Shown: positions 25,187 to 37,218, counted from the first letter of the stretch. The stretch: DNA of 64,000 bases from Glandiceps talaboti (GCF_964340395.1 NC_135562.1:8477134-8541133); one strand, 5' to 3'. Notes: generated by a model from the sequence alone, not told the origin. Numbers and translations are program-made.

Positions 25187-28001
25187 CTCAGGAATCATGG
25201 CGTAAACAGTGCTTAATACATAGTATGTACGTATAGCGGTATAAATAGCACAGTATCAGTCGTCTGATGATCACAACAACGTGAAACACTATGTAAAGGC
25301 TCCTGTGTATCTTACTTGATATTGTGTTAACTATGACCCTCTACGTACATATGTATTGAGCACTGTTTACTCCAGTATTCCTGAGCTATGTCGAAATATT
25401 CTTCCACTTGTAAAAGATGTCTTTTTTTAAACGACAAAATCTTTTTTTTTTCAACGGGAATGATATCTTATTACAGAACAGCTCACTACCAGTAGTAGAC
25501 TAAAATTGGGGTATGAAGTTTTTTCAACAACCAATTAAAACATACAAATTAAAAATGCGCGAATAATTACCCTGTGTACAGTATTTAAATCTGGGTTGGA
25601 TATCCCGGGTTAGAGTCAAGATGAGAGTTCTAAGCTTGCCTTATACTACATGTGTCGGGCCGTAGCCTGACCAAATTGCCAAGGGGGGCAGAACTTTGTC
25701 TTGGTGGAATCATGCATTTACAATTTAGAAAAAATGCTAATTTACATAAATTTGCATGCAATTTACATAATATCTATTTTAGCATACGCAATTATATATC
25801 ATATGTAAGGTCAGAAAAATATATAAAATGCTGGTTAACGGGTAACCTAACCCATCACATTGGGTAAGTAGGTCGATTTCATTTTTTCACAATGCTTAAC
25901 AAGGATAAAACAAACCATATATAATGATAGCAAAATATTTCAGGTCGAGTTTAGATAGAACTTATTCAGTCATCTTGATACTATTTCATGCAATTTGTCT
26001 GCATAGCTACAGTTGGGAAATGTAAGGTTAAACAAACGGTGTAGTTCCTCGCACCCTCTCTTCTAAAAAAATGTTAAGCCCCGCCAATTGAAACTCGAGC
26101 ATTATTTTAGCCACCCCTTCTGTCACCTACACTACAATGATGCATTGGAAGGAGACAACTCCAAAGGTGAAAAAAATGAAAATAAGACGGTGTAGGAGGC
26201 CATTTAGAGGCACAAAATATCAAACTATAGACATAATAAAATACCAGAATGGAAACAATTATGCTATGCATTACATATCATCTGGAAGTGTATTTTGTTG
26301 TGGCAAAGCTGAAAGATATTATGCGGATGTGCACATGGTAAATGACTTCTCCTGAAGTTTAATTTGGTTCCAAAAATCCCGAATAAAGAGCAAAACATTT
26401 CAAGACTTTCAGACTTTTGATGGCCCAATGGTCGTAAACTTTTGTTCAATTCTTTTTAGTGCACATTGGATATTTAATCTCAATTCATGATCATGCTTGT
26501 ATTTAACACCAGAGCCAAGTAAACCACTTTATAAGATATTATACAATTTGGAATAGACTCAAATGTATATTGTTACATGTACTATTCAGAAAATATAAAG
26601 AAATGTCCTTAATTTTGAAAAAAATGCGAAGCCCGCATGAGGATATATTGCCCATCACCAGAAAAAAAATATATGGGTAGGTTGAACAGCTTTTTCATTT
26701 TTCCTGGCCTAATGTCGTATCTTTCAAAGTAGTTGCCGAAAAGATGTCACATTCAAAGTAAAAAAAATGGATGGTGCTTTCTCAAATAAGTAACACAACA
26801 AAATAATCATTTTCTTTACCCAACTACCAAAACTGTTATGGCCTCGTTTATGTCGGAACCCAAGGTGAACTCGGTGAATTCTCCTTGCCATTATCATTAT
26901 AATGGAAATTGAAGTTTGGATTTTGATGTCGAAGGTACAGCTCTGTTAAAAAATTCAGGGCAATTCTTTCCAAAGCAAATTGTCGCTTCAAAATGAATTG
27001 CGGAATAACGCTAGTGTCAGTGTGCAATGAGATAATTATATCAAACAACATTTTAACCAAAGACAACGTCGAACACAATTATTGAAAGAAATATCTTCAA
27101 TAGCGGATCTTAAACTGGGTACACATACCTAGTTTAATAGTTATTCAGGGCCAACGAATATTCCAAAAATAGACCTGTCGTTTTATCAGTATGAAATGTT
27201 TCAATATAAGGAACAAGATGTGAATGAGATGGAGCGCATCTTCGGAGTCACTGCATGCAGCATAGCAGGCGACCTCACGTTTTTCCGTCTTTTTTTTTGA
27301 GTTTCACTCGCTGACATTATAATTGCGACTTGCTATCTTCAAATGAAGGAGACTTTCAAGACTACTGTTACTCGCGGAAAATGCACAGTGCATGTGAACT
27401 TCTTTTGTACTTTCCCGCACAAAGAATTTTTAATTTGCTGCAAAATGTTACAATTTTTAACTGGACACATTTTTATTCAAATTTAAGCCAGCGTACAATA
27501 GCGATATAAGATACATATTAGCCAGGAGTCAGTGTACAGTCACTTTAGTGAACTATCCATTTAAACCGCGCATGCCAGGAATCATCAAGTAAATAATGAT
27601 TTTAATAGCATCGCTATGTATTCCAAAAGTAGCTTTTGTCTTTCTTTTTTTCAAAAATCTCAGGGGGGGGGGGGGGGGGGCAGCTGTCCCCCTTGCCCAC
27701 CCGCAGGCTACGGTACTGCATGTGGATGTAATCACCAGGCGTTCAAGACAGACACACATTTGAATCCCCCAAAATGTACACAACAATATCCTGGATCTCA
27801 AAAGAAAACTCCCCAATTGTACCGTCGACGATAAGTACACTCCATTTAATGTCCTCCAATCTGTACGATTTAATATCCACGCGTTGAGAAATTATGCAGA
27901 AAGGAAGAGTGTTCTTATCGTTTACACGGTCCAATTATGAGTATAGTATAACATTATAGCATTCAATAGCATATAAACAGTTCACATTTCACATCGATAG
28001 T

Positions 28002-28002
<1 letters not shown>
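25187..28002. other. Intergenic, interspersed repeat fragments only
   Basis: No gene recognised. 26189-26460 shares words with repeats at 40831-41078 (GTAGGAGGCCATTTAG) and at 41400-41460 and 46260-46320 (CTCCTGAAGTTTAATTTGG), so it is a dispersed-repeat fragment. A run of about 18 G lies at 27664-27681. Confidence 0.5.
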
Positions 28003-28062
<60 letters not shown>

Positions 28063-28073
28063 TGTGTGTCTGT

Positions 28074-28110
<37 letters not shown>

Positions 28111-28128
28111 TCTATGTGTCTGTCTGTC
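28003..28128. repeat. (GT)n microsatellite with CTGT interruptions
   Basis: About 125 bp of GT dinucleotides interrupted by TCTG, 300 bp upstream of the IgSF gene. Confidence 0.95.
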
Positions 28129-28432
28129 AGTAGTTCAGCACGTCAGTACTCCAATACTTGTGTTTCTAAATCACCGATTGAGTAATTCACTATTTAGATT
28201 TCAACTACGTTACTAAACATAATCTTCATTGGGCAGACACTAGAAAGTGACACCCGTTCTATTTTATTATTCAAGGTATAATGAACTCATTGCCCTCATT
28301 TGACCCGGTCGGAAAGTGCCCGGATCAAGGAAATAAAATAACCTCTCAGTGTACATACCTGTAGTACAAATATCATGTTATGTTATAGTATTAGGAGATT
28401 ACGATATCAAAGTATTTATTACGACTGATGGG

Positions 28433-29992
28433 ATGGCGTTTGGTAGAGAAGAATTATTGGCTCCAATGGTTTTACTTGTACTGCTTACCAGCATACAACA
28501 CACAGTATTGGTAGTAAGTGGAAGTGGTGAGACGATTACTGCAATTCAAGGTGACACTGTCACTCTTCCCTGTTCATATTTAGTTCATACGCCTGGTTCA
28601 CCATTTGATATGAATTGGCAGTTCTCAAATGAACGTATTGTTAGCTGTTCTGGGCACCTAGATGGTATATTCATTTTTGACGCAGACTGTAACGTTCTGA
28701 ACTCCGATCGTTATAGCACACCGCTGGAAAGTAGTTTGCATCATGGTCGTGTCGTTGACTTTTCTCTAACCATCAGAAATGTTACCAAGTCTGACGAAGG
28801 GCTGTACTCATGTGAAATAAATATACGCTTTGATGGGGGTTACCACTCAACCATTCAATTAGATGTTATCGTTCCCCCAGATGACGGGTATCCAAGATGT
28901 TCAGTGAATTCTTCACCTAACACACTTACTAGTACAGAGGGATATGTCTCTACATCTACCACTATTCAGTGTCAGAGTGTTGGTGGTGATCCTGAAGTCT
29001 CTCTGACACTGGTCTCTGACAACGGAATCGTTGTTGGAATGAACCAAGGATTTGGAAACCAAACTACTACAGTTAGTTTCACATACACACCGACTATCGA
29101 ATTTGCCGGAACAGTGTTTACGTGTAATGTTAACCAGTCTGGCATAAGAACAGCCGTCTGTAGGACCCCTCCCATTACAATCCTGAACACATATATGTAC
29201 AGTCCGGGAGATGAAAGAATAACTACTGCAGTGTTGGTCACCTGTAATATAAACACTCGATCTTCTGCAAGCCACTATACATGGTATGTCGATAATGACG
29301 AAGTACACCATAGTTCAATTTCCGGTAGTTTCGATATTCTTGGCGATGGGGAAGTTCTTGTTATTCAGTTAGCATCCACGGACAGTCATAATATGATGGT
29401 TGAGTGTAAAGCCACAAGTGACAAGGGTGTTGGAACTGCCTCTGTTGCCATTGACATTGACACAATAATCTTGACTCTACCACCATCAACGCCACTTAAT
29501 GACATTGAAAACAAAACGCAAAATTCAACCACATTATCACCTGGTGACGAAAAGCTAGAGTTAATAGTTTCAAGTTCCAATGATGGAGCTATAGCTGGTG
29601 CATTCATTGGTGGTATACTGACAACCATAGTCTGTATTGTCGCCATTTTGTGCATATATCTATGGCGGGTGGGTAAATTACAGCATACTTTACGTTTACT
29701 TCACCTGCACAGAGGTGATGCAAGATCTGGTGACGTCACCAACACAATCAGCGGTCAGGCCTCAAAGAATGATTACGTAGACAGACCAAAAGTTAGCGGT
29801 CGTGACCTTGATGACAACTTGGCCGTGGCGTATGAAAACGTCGGTACTGATAAAGTTGATATTGCCATCTCACAACCTGAAGATTCGGGAAACTACACAT
29901 CTTTGACAGGGCAAAGACAAGAAGAACAGTATGAGGGACTACGCTGTGAAGAAACCACCGCTGTATCTGATGACGTTTACGAGGATGTTTAA
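28433..29992 (+). CDS. Intronless IgSF receptor with three Ig domains, TM segment and ITAM/ITIM tail, 519 aa
   Basis: The ATG at 28433 gives a signal peptide (hydrophobic core LLAPMVLLVLLTSI, residues 8-21). Ig1 is V-like: C47, W62 and the DEGLYSC block ending at C127, with an extra cysteine pair C72/C86. Ig2 uses C180/C231 and Ig3 C271/C325. N-glycosylation sequons occur at about residues 116, 209, 234, 360 and 364. A transmembrane helix spans about 386-410, followed by basic stop-transfer residues. The tail has VAYENV (465-470, ITIM pattern and a Grb2-type YxN), then YTSL at 488 and YEGL at 500 spaced as YxxL-x8-YxxL (ITAM pattern), and a terminal YEDV. Expected role: cell-surface recognition or adhesion receptor signalling through SH2 proteins. 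All of this in one exon is odd, since Ig domains usually sit on separate phase-1 exons. Start and frame are secure; ligand and orthology unknown. Confidence 0.88.
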   Translation: MAFGREELLAPMVLLVLLTSIQHTVLVVSGSGETITAIQGDTVTLPCSYLVHTPGSPFDMNWQFSNERIVSCSGHLDGIFIFDADCNVLNSDRYSTPLESSLHHGRVVDFSLTIRNVTKSDEGLYSCEINIRFDGGYHSTIQLDVIVPPDDGYPRCSVNSSPNTLTSTEGYVSTSTTIQCQSVGGDPEVSLTLVSDNGIVVGMNQGFGNQTTTVSFTYTPTIEFAGTVFTCNVNQSGIRTAVCRTPPITILNTYMYSPGDERITTAVLVTCNINTRSSASHYTWYVDNDEVHHSSISGSFDILGDGEVLVIQLASTDSHNMMVECKATSDKGVGTASVAIDIDTIILTLPPSTPLNDIENKTQNSTTLSPGDEKLELIVSSSNDGAIAGAFIGGILTTIVCIVAILCIYLWRVGKLQHTLRLLHLHRGDARSGDVTNTISGQASKNDYVDRPKVSGRDLDDNLAVAYENVGTDKVDIAISQPEDSGNYTSLTGQRQEEQYEGLRCEETTAVSDDVYEDV

Positions 29993-30138
29993 AGCAAAGA
30001 CAAACAAATTGTTTTCTTTGATCGTGGAAGGATGCTTTAAACTTAAAGAAGTTGCATTGAGTTACTGGAAAATATTACAACCAACAACAGGCAAGCATTT
30101 ACAACCGGAATGTGTTACAAACAGGGACTTTCAAAGTA

Positions 30139-30144
30139 AATAAA
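30139..30144 (+). terminator. Candidate poly(A) signal of the IgSF gene
   Basis: AATAAA lies about 150 nt after the stop codon at 29992; it is the first canonical hexamer downstream. Confidence 0.5.
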
Positions 30145-30797
30145 TGAATTGGATTACATGTAATAACACTTGGCACAGCATTGGCTAGAAGTACATAGAC
30201 TTGTATTACATTTCATGGTTTGATATGAACAGTTTTATGACCTCTTCAGTTGTACATGAAATACCATGGCAACTTTGTGAGCCATAATGTTAAAAAGCTA
30301 TGAAGTTATTCTTATCAAACATTGAAATGTAAGAGAAGACTCTGTAATTCCACTATCCTGCAGCTGTGCCAAGTGTTATTAATCCAAGTCATTTGTTTAC
30401 GTTCCCTGTTTGTAACAAGTTCCACTTGTAAATACTTGCCCGTCACTGGTTGTAATGTCTACGACAAAGTGAATGAATGGCTGTAGATTCGTCTAGTTCT
30501 GAATTCGATAGTTGAAATACGTAACAGCGACCACATGCAACAATATAGACTATATGTACCAGTAATCACTCAGCACATACAACAACATAGACTATATGTA
30601 CCATATATTACTTGGAAGTGACATTATGACGTCATCGTATATACCCTTTAATATTTTTTACATTCTGGGGAGCACAAGGCATTATGGAGGAAATACCAGT
30701 ATTAAGGAAATGCAATCATTCCAATTTCGTCATTTCCTTGATGGCTCGTTATCTTTGGTATACTATATTTTATCCTAGAAGTTGAGATAATCTTTAG

Positions 30798-31855
30798 TAA
30801 AATTGACATATGTACTCTATAGTGTATACTGGTATTACTTAAATTGACATATGTACTATATAGTGTATACTGGTATTACTTAAATTGACATATGTACTAT
30901 ATAGTGTATACTGGTATTACTTAAATTGACATATGTACTATATAGTGTATACTGGTATTACTTAAATTGACATAAGTACTATATAGTGTATACTGATATT
31001 ACTTAAATTGACATAAGTACTATATAGTGTATACTGGTATAATACTTAAATTGACATATGTACTATATAGTGTATACTGGTATTACTTAAATTGACATAA
31101 GTACTATATAGTGTATACTGGTGTTACTTAAATTGACATAAGTACTATATAGTGTATACTGATATTACTTAAATTGACATATGTACTATATAGTGTATAC
31201 TGATATTACTTAAATTGACATATGTACTATATAGTGTATACTGATATTACTTAAATTGACATAAGTACTATATAGTGTATACTGATATTACTTAAATTGA
31301 CATATGTACTATATAGTGTATACTGATATTACTTAAATTGACATATGTACTATATAGTGTATACTGGTATTACTTAAATTGACATATGTACTATATAGTG
31401 TATACTGATATTACTTAAATTGACATAAGTACTATATAGTGTATACTGATATTACTTAAATTGACATATGTACTATATAGTGTATACTGGTATTACTTAA
31501 ATTGACATATGTACTATATAGTGTATACTGGTATTACTTAAATTGACATATGTACTATATAGTGTATACTGATATTACTTAAATTGACATATGTACTATA
31601 TAGTGTTTACTGATATTACTTAAATTGACATATGTACTATATAGTGTATACTGGTATTACTTAAATTGACATATGTACTATATAGTGTATACTGGTATAA
31701 TACTTAAATTGACATAAGTACTATATAGTATGTTTACTGGTATTACTTAAATTGACATATTTACTATACTGAGTTTACTGGATTACTTAAATTGACATAA
31801 GTACTATAAAATATGTTTACTGGTATTACTTAAATTGACATAATATAGTATAGTA
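30798..31855. repeat. 41-bp minisatellite, about 26 copies
   Basis: The unit reads AAATTGACATATGTACTATA, TAGTGTATACTGGTATTACT plus T. Copies differ at few positions (CATATG/CATAAG, TGGTATT/TGATATT). Copies near 31020 and 31690 carry a 3-bp insertion (TATAATACTT), and the last units decay. Very AT-rich, with nested short palindromes. Confidence 0.95.
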
Positions 31856-31859
31856 TAAT

Positions 31860-33244
31860 TGTTTATTATAGTGACATGAGGTTTACCTGAAAAGTTTACA
31901 TTGACAAAAACAATAAATATGATAACACCTCCTAGCCCAACGAGTGGACTTATAAGTCACTTCAGCAGTAATTTACAAAACAAAAGGTAGTCAAACAGCA
32001 AAGCACAGAAATTCAAATAACAAGTCAACTTAACCTGTATAAACAGTTTTCGCTTTTTAAGAAATGTCGCTTCAATACATTTGACGGTAGCTTTTCATAT
32101 TATCCTGAAGTAATAGCTTAAACTTATCACCAATAGGAAGAACATTGAAGGTCGCTACGTCAATGAAATCAAAATACAAAGCTCGAAGATCTGAATAAAA
32201 TTTACAGTGAAAGAGGAAATGACTTTCATCTTCTACAGTATCTGTATCATCACAAAGCTAACACACTCTCCTTTCAATCGGTTCATGACGAAACCTCCCA
32301 GTTTCTCGATACGGAAAGGCAATACACCGGAGCGAAACTGTGCCATTAATGAACGTTCACTCCGTGACAGATTTAACAACACATACATTTCAGTTTTATA
32401 CTCTCCTTTAAACTGTTGGTACGTACGCAGTTTTGTTTTATGTCTCATTTTCTATCATCATTCTGATTGGAAATTTGACATTAATTGACCCTTAACAACT
32501 TTGGAATTAACATATGCTTACAATTGACTGTCTAAATCGAGATTAATTGTTCCAAAAATATTACATAACTCAGCTGACCAATTCTGTCGATTTAAGGCAT
32601 GATCCCAACTAAATATTCTTTTTGTTAATCTATTCTCGTCCATAGAAAGTAATCTATTCCACAATTTAATCATATTTAGATGTCTACGAGTTCCATCTAC
32701 AAGGTGCCCAGCCCGTGGGAGTCGCTATAAATATATGATGTACATATACATATAAAAAGTTTGCACAATAGTGGCAATAAGTAATTCGAAGGTTGGCTGT
32801 ATACGTATATCTATGACAATTACCAAAATTGGTCATATTACACAGTTTACAGATTTACGTATTACTGGGATATATTATTTTTATGAAAGGACGTATTCCC
32901 AGCCTACGTGCGTGTTGTTAGATATTATGCACATTATACAGCTATTCGTGTATTGCTTTATTTCCACTGATCCATGAATAACAAGCGTACGATTACAGAC
33001 ACTAAAGTTACAGTAGTGAAGGACATGGCGAATAGGTCAAATAGAGCTAATGATCCCGGTGTGCCAATATAAGCCTTTAGGGATGCCATTCAAGGTGTTT
33101 CCCGCTAAAAGTAGAAATGATTAATTCTCTGGATACTCTTTCCTAGTGGTAAACGCTTACTGTGTTTAAAGGGTTTCATCGTTGTCATTTTAGACCCCCT
33201 AAGCCATCAATACTTTTACGCATACTATGATATGTAGCTTATTT
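31860..33244. other. Intergenic, no gene recognised
   Basis: AT-rich; short frames only, none with coding features. Confidence 0.5.
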
Positions 33245-33378
33245 AGATTGTTTATTTCAGTCAGACAAAATGTAGCAAGAAATTGCAATATCGCTACTAG
33301 TATCTAGTGTAGAATGTACTGTTTCCTTTTTGGTTCTATGTGGTTGTAACAAACAGAACGGTAACTTGAAACGAGCTG
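33245..33378 (+). mobile_element. MITE family A, half copy
   Basis: Right half only: TCAGACAAAATGTAGCAAG through TGTGGTTGTAACAAACAGAA to ACTTGAAACGAGCTG, followed by TA at 33379-33380. The left arm was not found. Confidence 0.6.
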
Positions 33379-33379
33379 T

Positions 33380-35332
33380 ATAAGCTTATTTCCTGAGCGT
33401 TAATTAATATACGTTTCATTATCTGGAGTGTAGTTTGCTTTTATTCTACCTGCACTAAAAACATTTATTTCACTAAAAATTATGTTTGGGTACCTTATGA
33501 AACGAAGTACTTTCCACGTTTTAAAATCATTGAAATAAATTTCTCAAAGTCTTCTAAATCCGTCATCCCGTAGTATCTCTTTAACCGCGATAAGACAAGA
33601 TGTCGAATTCTGACCCCCCCCCCCCCCACACACACACATGCGCAGTCCTGTTCTCTCTCCACAAATCAATGTATTATGTGTATTTTCAATATTCGGAAAT
33701 TTAGACGATAAATAATTAATGGCGATACATAAATAATGCATCGTTGTTTTTACGAATCTGGGGATAAAATTAACGAAATATAGATGTAAAATACTTTCGC
33801 CTGGTGAAGCATTTTTTTAAACGACAAAACAGATTAAACTGACATAATAATGTTGTCCTTTTTATTGCCTAATTTCGCTAGTTGTTGTTACCAGCAATGA
33901 AAGAAACATTGATTTTTGTAAAAATGGGACACCTGTTATGCGCAACATTAAGGTCTACGTCCTTGCAGTAATGATACATTTAATCGGCCAATTATGTGAA
34001 TAATTAATGAACATTCCTAAAGCATTCCGACATCCAAATTGAATAGATGAGTAAAAGTGACGACTGCTGCCTGGCCAACACTTCCTATTTGTGCTAAACA
34101 TACAGACGGTGGTGAACTGTGTTTTGTATTTAGCTGGTGGTTGCCAGAGTACATTTTCCAAGGAGGATATTTCGTACGTTTTGCCGTTGGATAGTCCCCA
34201 AGACTAGTAATCACTCCATATTCGGATTCTAAAAGTAATTCTAGATTCCGCCGAGGGCGAGGAAGGAAGAGAAATGTTGCAAACTGTTATATTGACGAAA
34301 TCTATCATGTTTTAAGATTTGTGCGATGTTTATGTATTAAGCCAATCTGTGACAACAACATATACTGCGACGTTTCATGGACATCTATTCAGCCTACGGT
34401 TTTATGAGGTAATTCCAAATCCGTTGTGAATCAAAGTGTACCTACAACCGTCACGAAGTCCTCTAGATTTAACCAAACTACTACCACAAACAGTGGATAT
34501 TATCATCATTTCAAAGTGATGTCCGCAGTTCACGTCTAAAACTGTTCCTAAAATAAAGGATTGGTGCCCCAAAAACTGGAATTGTGTCAACTTTGTGTTT
34601 GATGTTGACGGCCATTGACAACGACTATGGCCTCACTCACTGTTGTAAACACATGAAACATACGCATTCTGGATCCGCCGTTCAGTGGCCCAGTATTAAA
34701 TGCTCACTTTCAAGTCGGAAACCGCAACAGCAACTATTAACAGTTCTCTTACAGAATTCATCAAATTTGGAGAACTTCTGATCGTGATAGCCTGACTTGG
34801 GTGATCGGCTTTGTTTTATTATAACAATATGTCAACTAGCTTCGACGTATGCTGGGATCACCAACTCGATACTGTGGAGCTATAATTTAGGGATAACCTT
34901 TCGCTAGTTTAAACTATTTCAAATTGCTAACACATATACCAATTTTTTTTAAGACAGACTTTATTAACTGAAACATGATATGATGGTATTTCGGTTCATT
35001 TGTTTTGCAGAACATTCCATGATGTTTAGTCAGTCGAAAGAAAGTCCTGCGAGGATAAACACATTCTGACGTGAACAATTTGATATTTGCGTTTACTCCT
35101 CAAATCCAAACATGTCCATATCATGTCCATTTCCTTAAAAGTATATGTCTGATTTCATAAATACTTCGAAACTGACAAACTCTTCTATAGGTAGGACATT
35201 AATTTCTTAAAAGAAAAATCAAACACCAGTCGAAGTCAAATAAAAGGGTGATTATAAACTGTTTTTTATCACCACAAATCAATACCTGACATCGATCCGA
35301 CCTGTCTGAGGTAATATTTGGCAGGTAGAACA
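33380..35332. other. Intergenic and upstream region of the 291-aa gene
   Basis: A C run with CA repeats lies at 33616-33638. No ORF, RNA gene or defined promoter could be supported. Confidence 0.45.
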
Positions 35333-36208
35333 ATGGCCGGCTTTCTAAAACTCGATAAACGCAGACGCGAAAAGAGAGCGCCGATTGAACGCGAAAAAGA
35401 CAATGATATTCTTATTACTCGAGATATGCTTTCTGAACTCGTCATTCAATCGCCAAGGCAACGGACACCGTCGATTAACGAAGATGAATTGCTCGGTCAA
35501 AGACGGAAATACACGAATGCGAAACCGAATAAAGCCGAAGTGGAGATGCCGGAAATAACCGATATTCCGCCGCAGCTGCCTGGCTATTGGCCAATTTATA
35601 CACCACGCAAGAAGAAGAAACCACCGTTATTTCCTCGTATGATGAAAACGAAACAATGCGAACTATATCCGAGAATCACGTCCAAACGAACCAAGGTTAT
35701 ACTTATGAACTTTAGTCAACCATCAGTTGTTGATAGCGATGCCAAGAAACTGAGAGACCTTTTAAAGGCAAAAGTAGAGAAGAAGAAACAACGTGCTAAA
35801 ATGGAGAAAAGGGGCGAGAAAAAGGCAACAGGCAGAAAAGATATTGATAACAGAGACAGACACAAGGAGAGGAGACCAAAAGAGAAAGGAAAGCACCCCT
35901 TAAAAACTGTTTCCATAGTAACAAAGCTTCCTGGAATCGGTGGTGAGGAAGATACTGATGATAAGGAAGCGTTCGTTGCTAGGTGGTTAGATACAAGTTT
36001 TCCAGTCCTTAATGACTATGATTACCATAGCAGACCTGATTTACCGCAAAGAGAAAATTTGGCATCATCGATGTCTCTGACGTCACAACGCATCAGTAAT
36101 TATGCAAATGACGTAATGACTACTAAGCGAACCCCGTCTGCCAACCACAATGAGTTGCCGAAAGTACCGCATATCTGGCCAAGGAGGTTGACTAAATACA
36201 TCACGTAA
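35333..36208 (+). CDS. Intronless Lys/Arg-rich orphan protein, 291 aa
   Basis: The frame is open from a TTG at 35318, but the first ATG is at 35333 (MAGFLKLDKRRREKR) and is the likely start; TAA ends at 36208. The protein is strongly basic. It has an N-terminal KRRREKR cluster, a Pro/aromatic segment (PPQLPGYWPIYTPRKKKK, about residues 82-99), a charged helical-looking stretch (KLRDLLKAKVEKKKQRAKME, about 138-157) and another basic cluster (HKERRPKEKGKHP). The C-terminal part is less basic (FVARWLDTSFPVLNDYDYHS). No signal peptide or TM segment. GC and composition differ clearly from the AT-rich flanks, supporting coding. I recognise no family; nuclear or nucleic-acid/cytoskeleton binding would be a guess. 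A family A MITE starts 80 bp after the stop. Confidence 0.62.
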   Translation: MAGFLKLDKRRREKRAPIEREKDNDILITRDMLSELVIQSPRQRTPSINEDELLGQRRKYTNAKPNKAEVEMPEITDIPPQLPGYWPIYTPRKKKKPPLFPRMMKTKQCELYPRITSKRTKVILMNFSQPSVVDSDAKKLRDLLKAKVEKKKQRAKMEKRGEKKATGRKDIDNRDRHKERRPKEKGKHPLKTVSIVTKLPGIGGEEDTDDKEAFVARWLDTSFPVLNDYDYHSRPDLPQRENLASSMSLTSQRISNYANDVMTTKRTPSANHNELPKVPHIWPRRLTKYIT

Positions 36209-36287
36209 TTTACCTCGTCAAACTGTAAATTTGTTTTTTGTATGTAAAGTTTCCAAAAGTTCACAAATGAGCCACAGTAGTCCAATA

Positions 36288-36671
36288 CAGTCCGTTTTCA
36301 AATTACCATTCAGCGGTTCTGTTTGATCACAGTCCCCATAGAGGGGCTGTGGTTTGATACAACTACGCAGAAACCAATGAGAAACTGGATGGTCTGCACT
36401 ATAATAGCAACATCGCAATTTACATTTTGTCTAAATGAAATGAACCATTCAAACGTACTGCAACTAGACACAGAAACGCAGGCGCCAATGTTTTTGACGA
36501 CTGCATTGATGTCTACTTGGAGACATGTTAGTTCATTTAGACAAATATCACAAGAAACTGTATTCATTCAATATTGCTATGATCTTAAAGTGTAGCATGT
36601 GCAGTTTCGTATTGTTTTTTTTGCATGGTTGTATCAAATACAACCGCTGAACGGTTACTTGAAATACGCTG
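36288..36671 (+). mobile_element. MITE family A, copy 3, with a micro-palindrome inserted in its left arm
   Basis: Flanked by TA (36286-36287 and 36672-36673). Left end CAGTCCGTTTTCAAATTACC and right end GGTTACTTGAAATACGCTG are inverted repeats. The left arm is interrupted at 36328-36351 by a 24-bp palindrome with a GTTTGAT target duplication; removing it restores the family consensus. Confidence 0.8.
36321..36358. mobile_element. 24-bp micro-palindrome with 7-bp duplication
   Basis: GTTTGAT (36321-36327), then CACAGTCCCC-ATAG-AGGGGCTGTG (24 bp, 36328-36351), then GTTTGAT (36352-36358). It sits inside a MITE whose other copies show the uninterrupted sequence. Confidence 0.8.
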
Positions 36672-36734
36672 TAAAATGGAAATTAGTTGGGTAGAAGTAA
36701 ATCGTCGTCTGGCAAGATAAACATCTAACTAATA

Positions 36735-37218
36735 TTGTTACATTTTATAGTCTAAGTGGATAAAAGCCATTGCTACATTTTATCGTCTGGCTAGCTTTAG
36801 ACAAACGTCATTGCTATATTTTATTGTATTGCTAGAAAAAGTAATAGCTACATTTTTATTTTCTGGCTAGATAAAAGCAATTATTATAAACTCTGGATAG
36901 AGAAAAGTCATCGCTACATTGTATCGCCCGGCTAGACAAAAGTCATTGCTACATCTTATTGCCTGGCTAGACAAAAGTTATTGCTACATCTTATTGCCTG
37001 GCTTGACAAAAGTGATTACTACATTTTATCATCTGGCGAGACAAAAGCAATTTATACATTATATACTCTGGATAGAGAAAAGTCATCGCTACATTGTATC
37101 GCCCGGCTAGACAAAAATCATTGCTACATTTTATTGTCTGGCGAGACAAGTCATTACTGCATTTTATTGCCTGGCGAGACAAAAGTCATTGCTACATTTT
37201 ATCGTCTGGCTAGACAAA
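36735..37218. repeat. 35-bp minisatellite, about 13 copies
   Basis: The unit is close to CATTGCTACATTTTATCGTC plus TGGCTAGACAAAAGT. Copies are diverged, unlike the 41-bp array at 30798, so this array looks older. Several frames stay open across it (HLIAWLDKS, ILLPGETK) as a side effect of the period. Part of the unit resembles the interior of the adjacent family A MITE, and inverted remnants (AATAAAATGTAGCAAT) occur near 37333 and 37420. Confidence 0.9.

Noticed and set aside
34605-34630. GGCCATTGACAACGACTATGGCC as a footprint
   Set aside because: Flanking bases are not duplicated and the arms are too short to judge.
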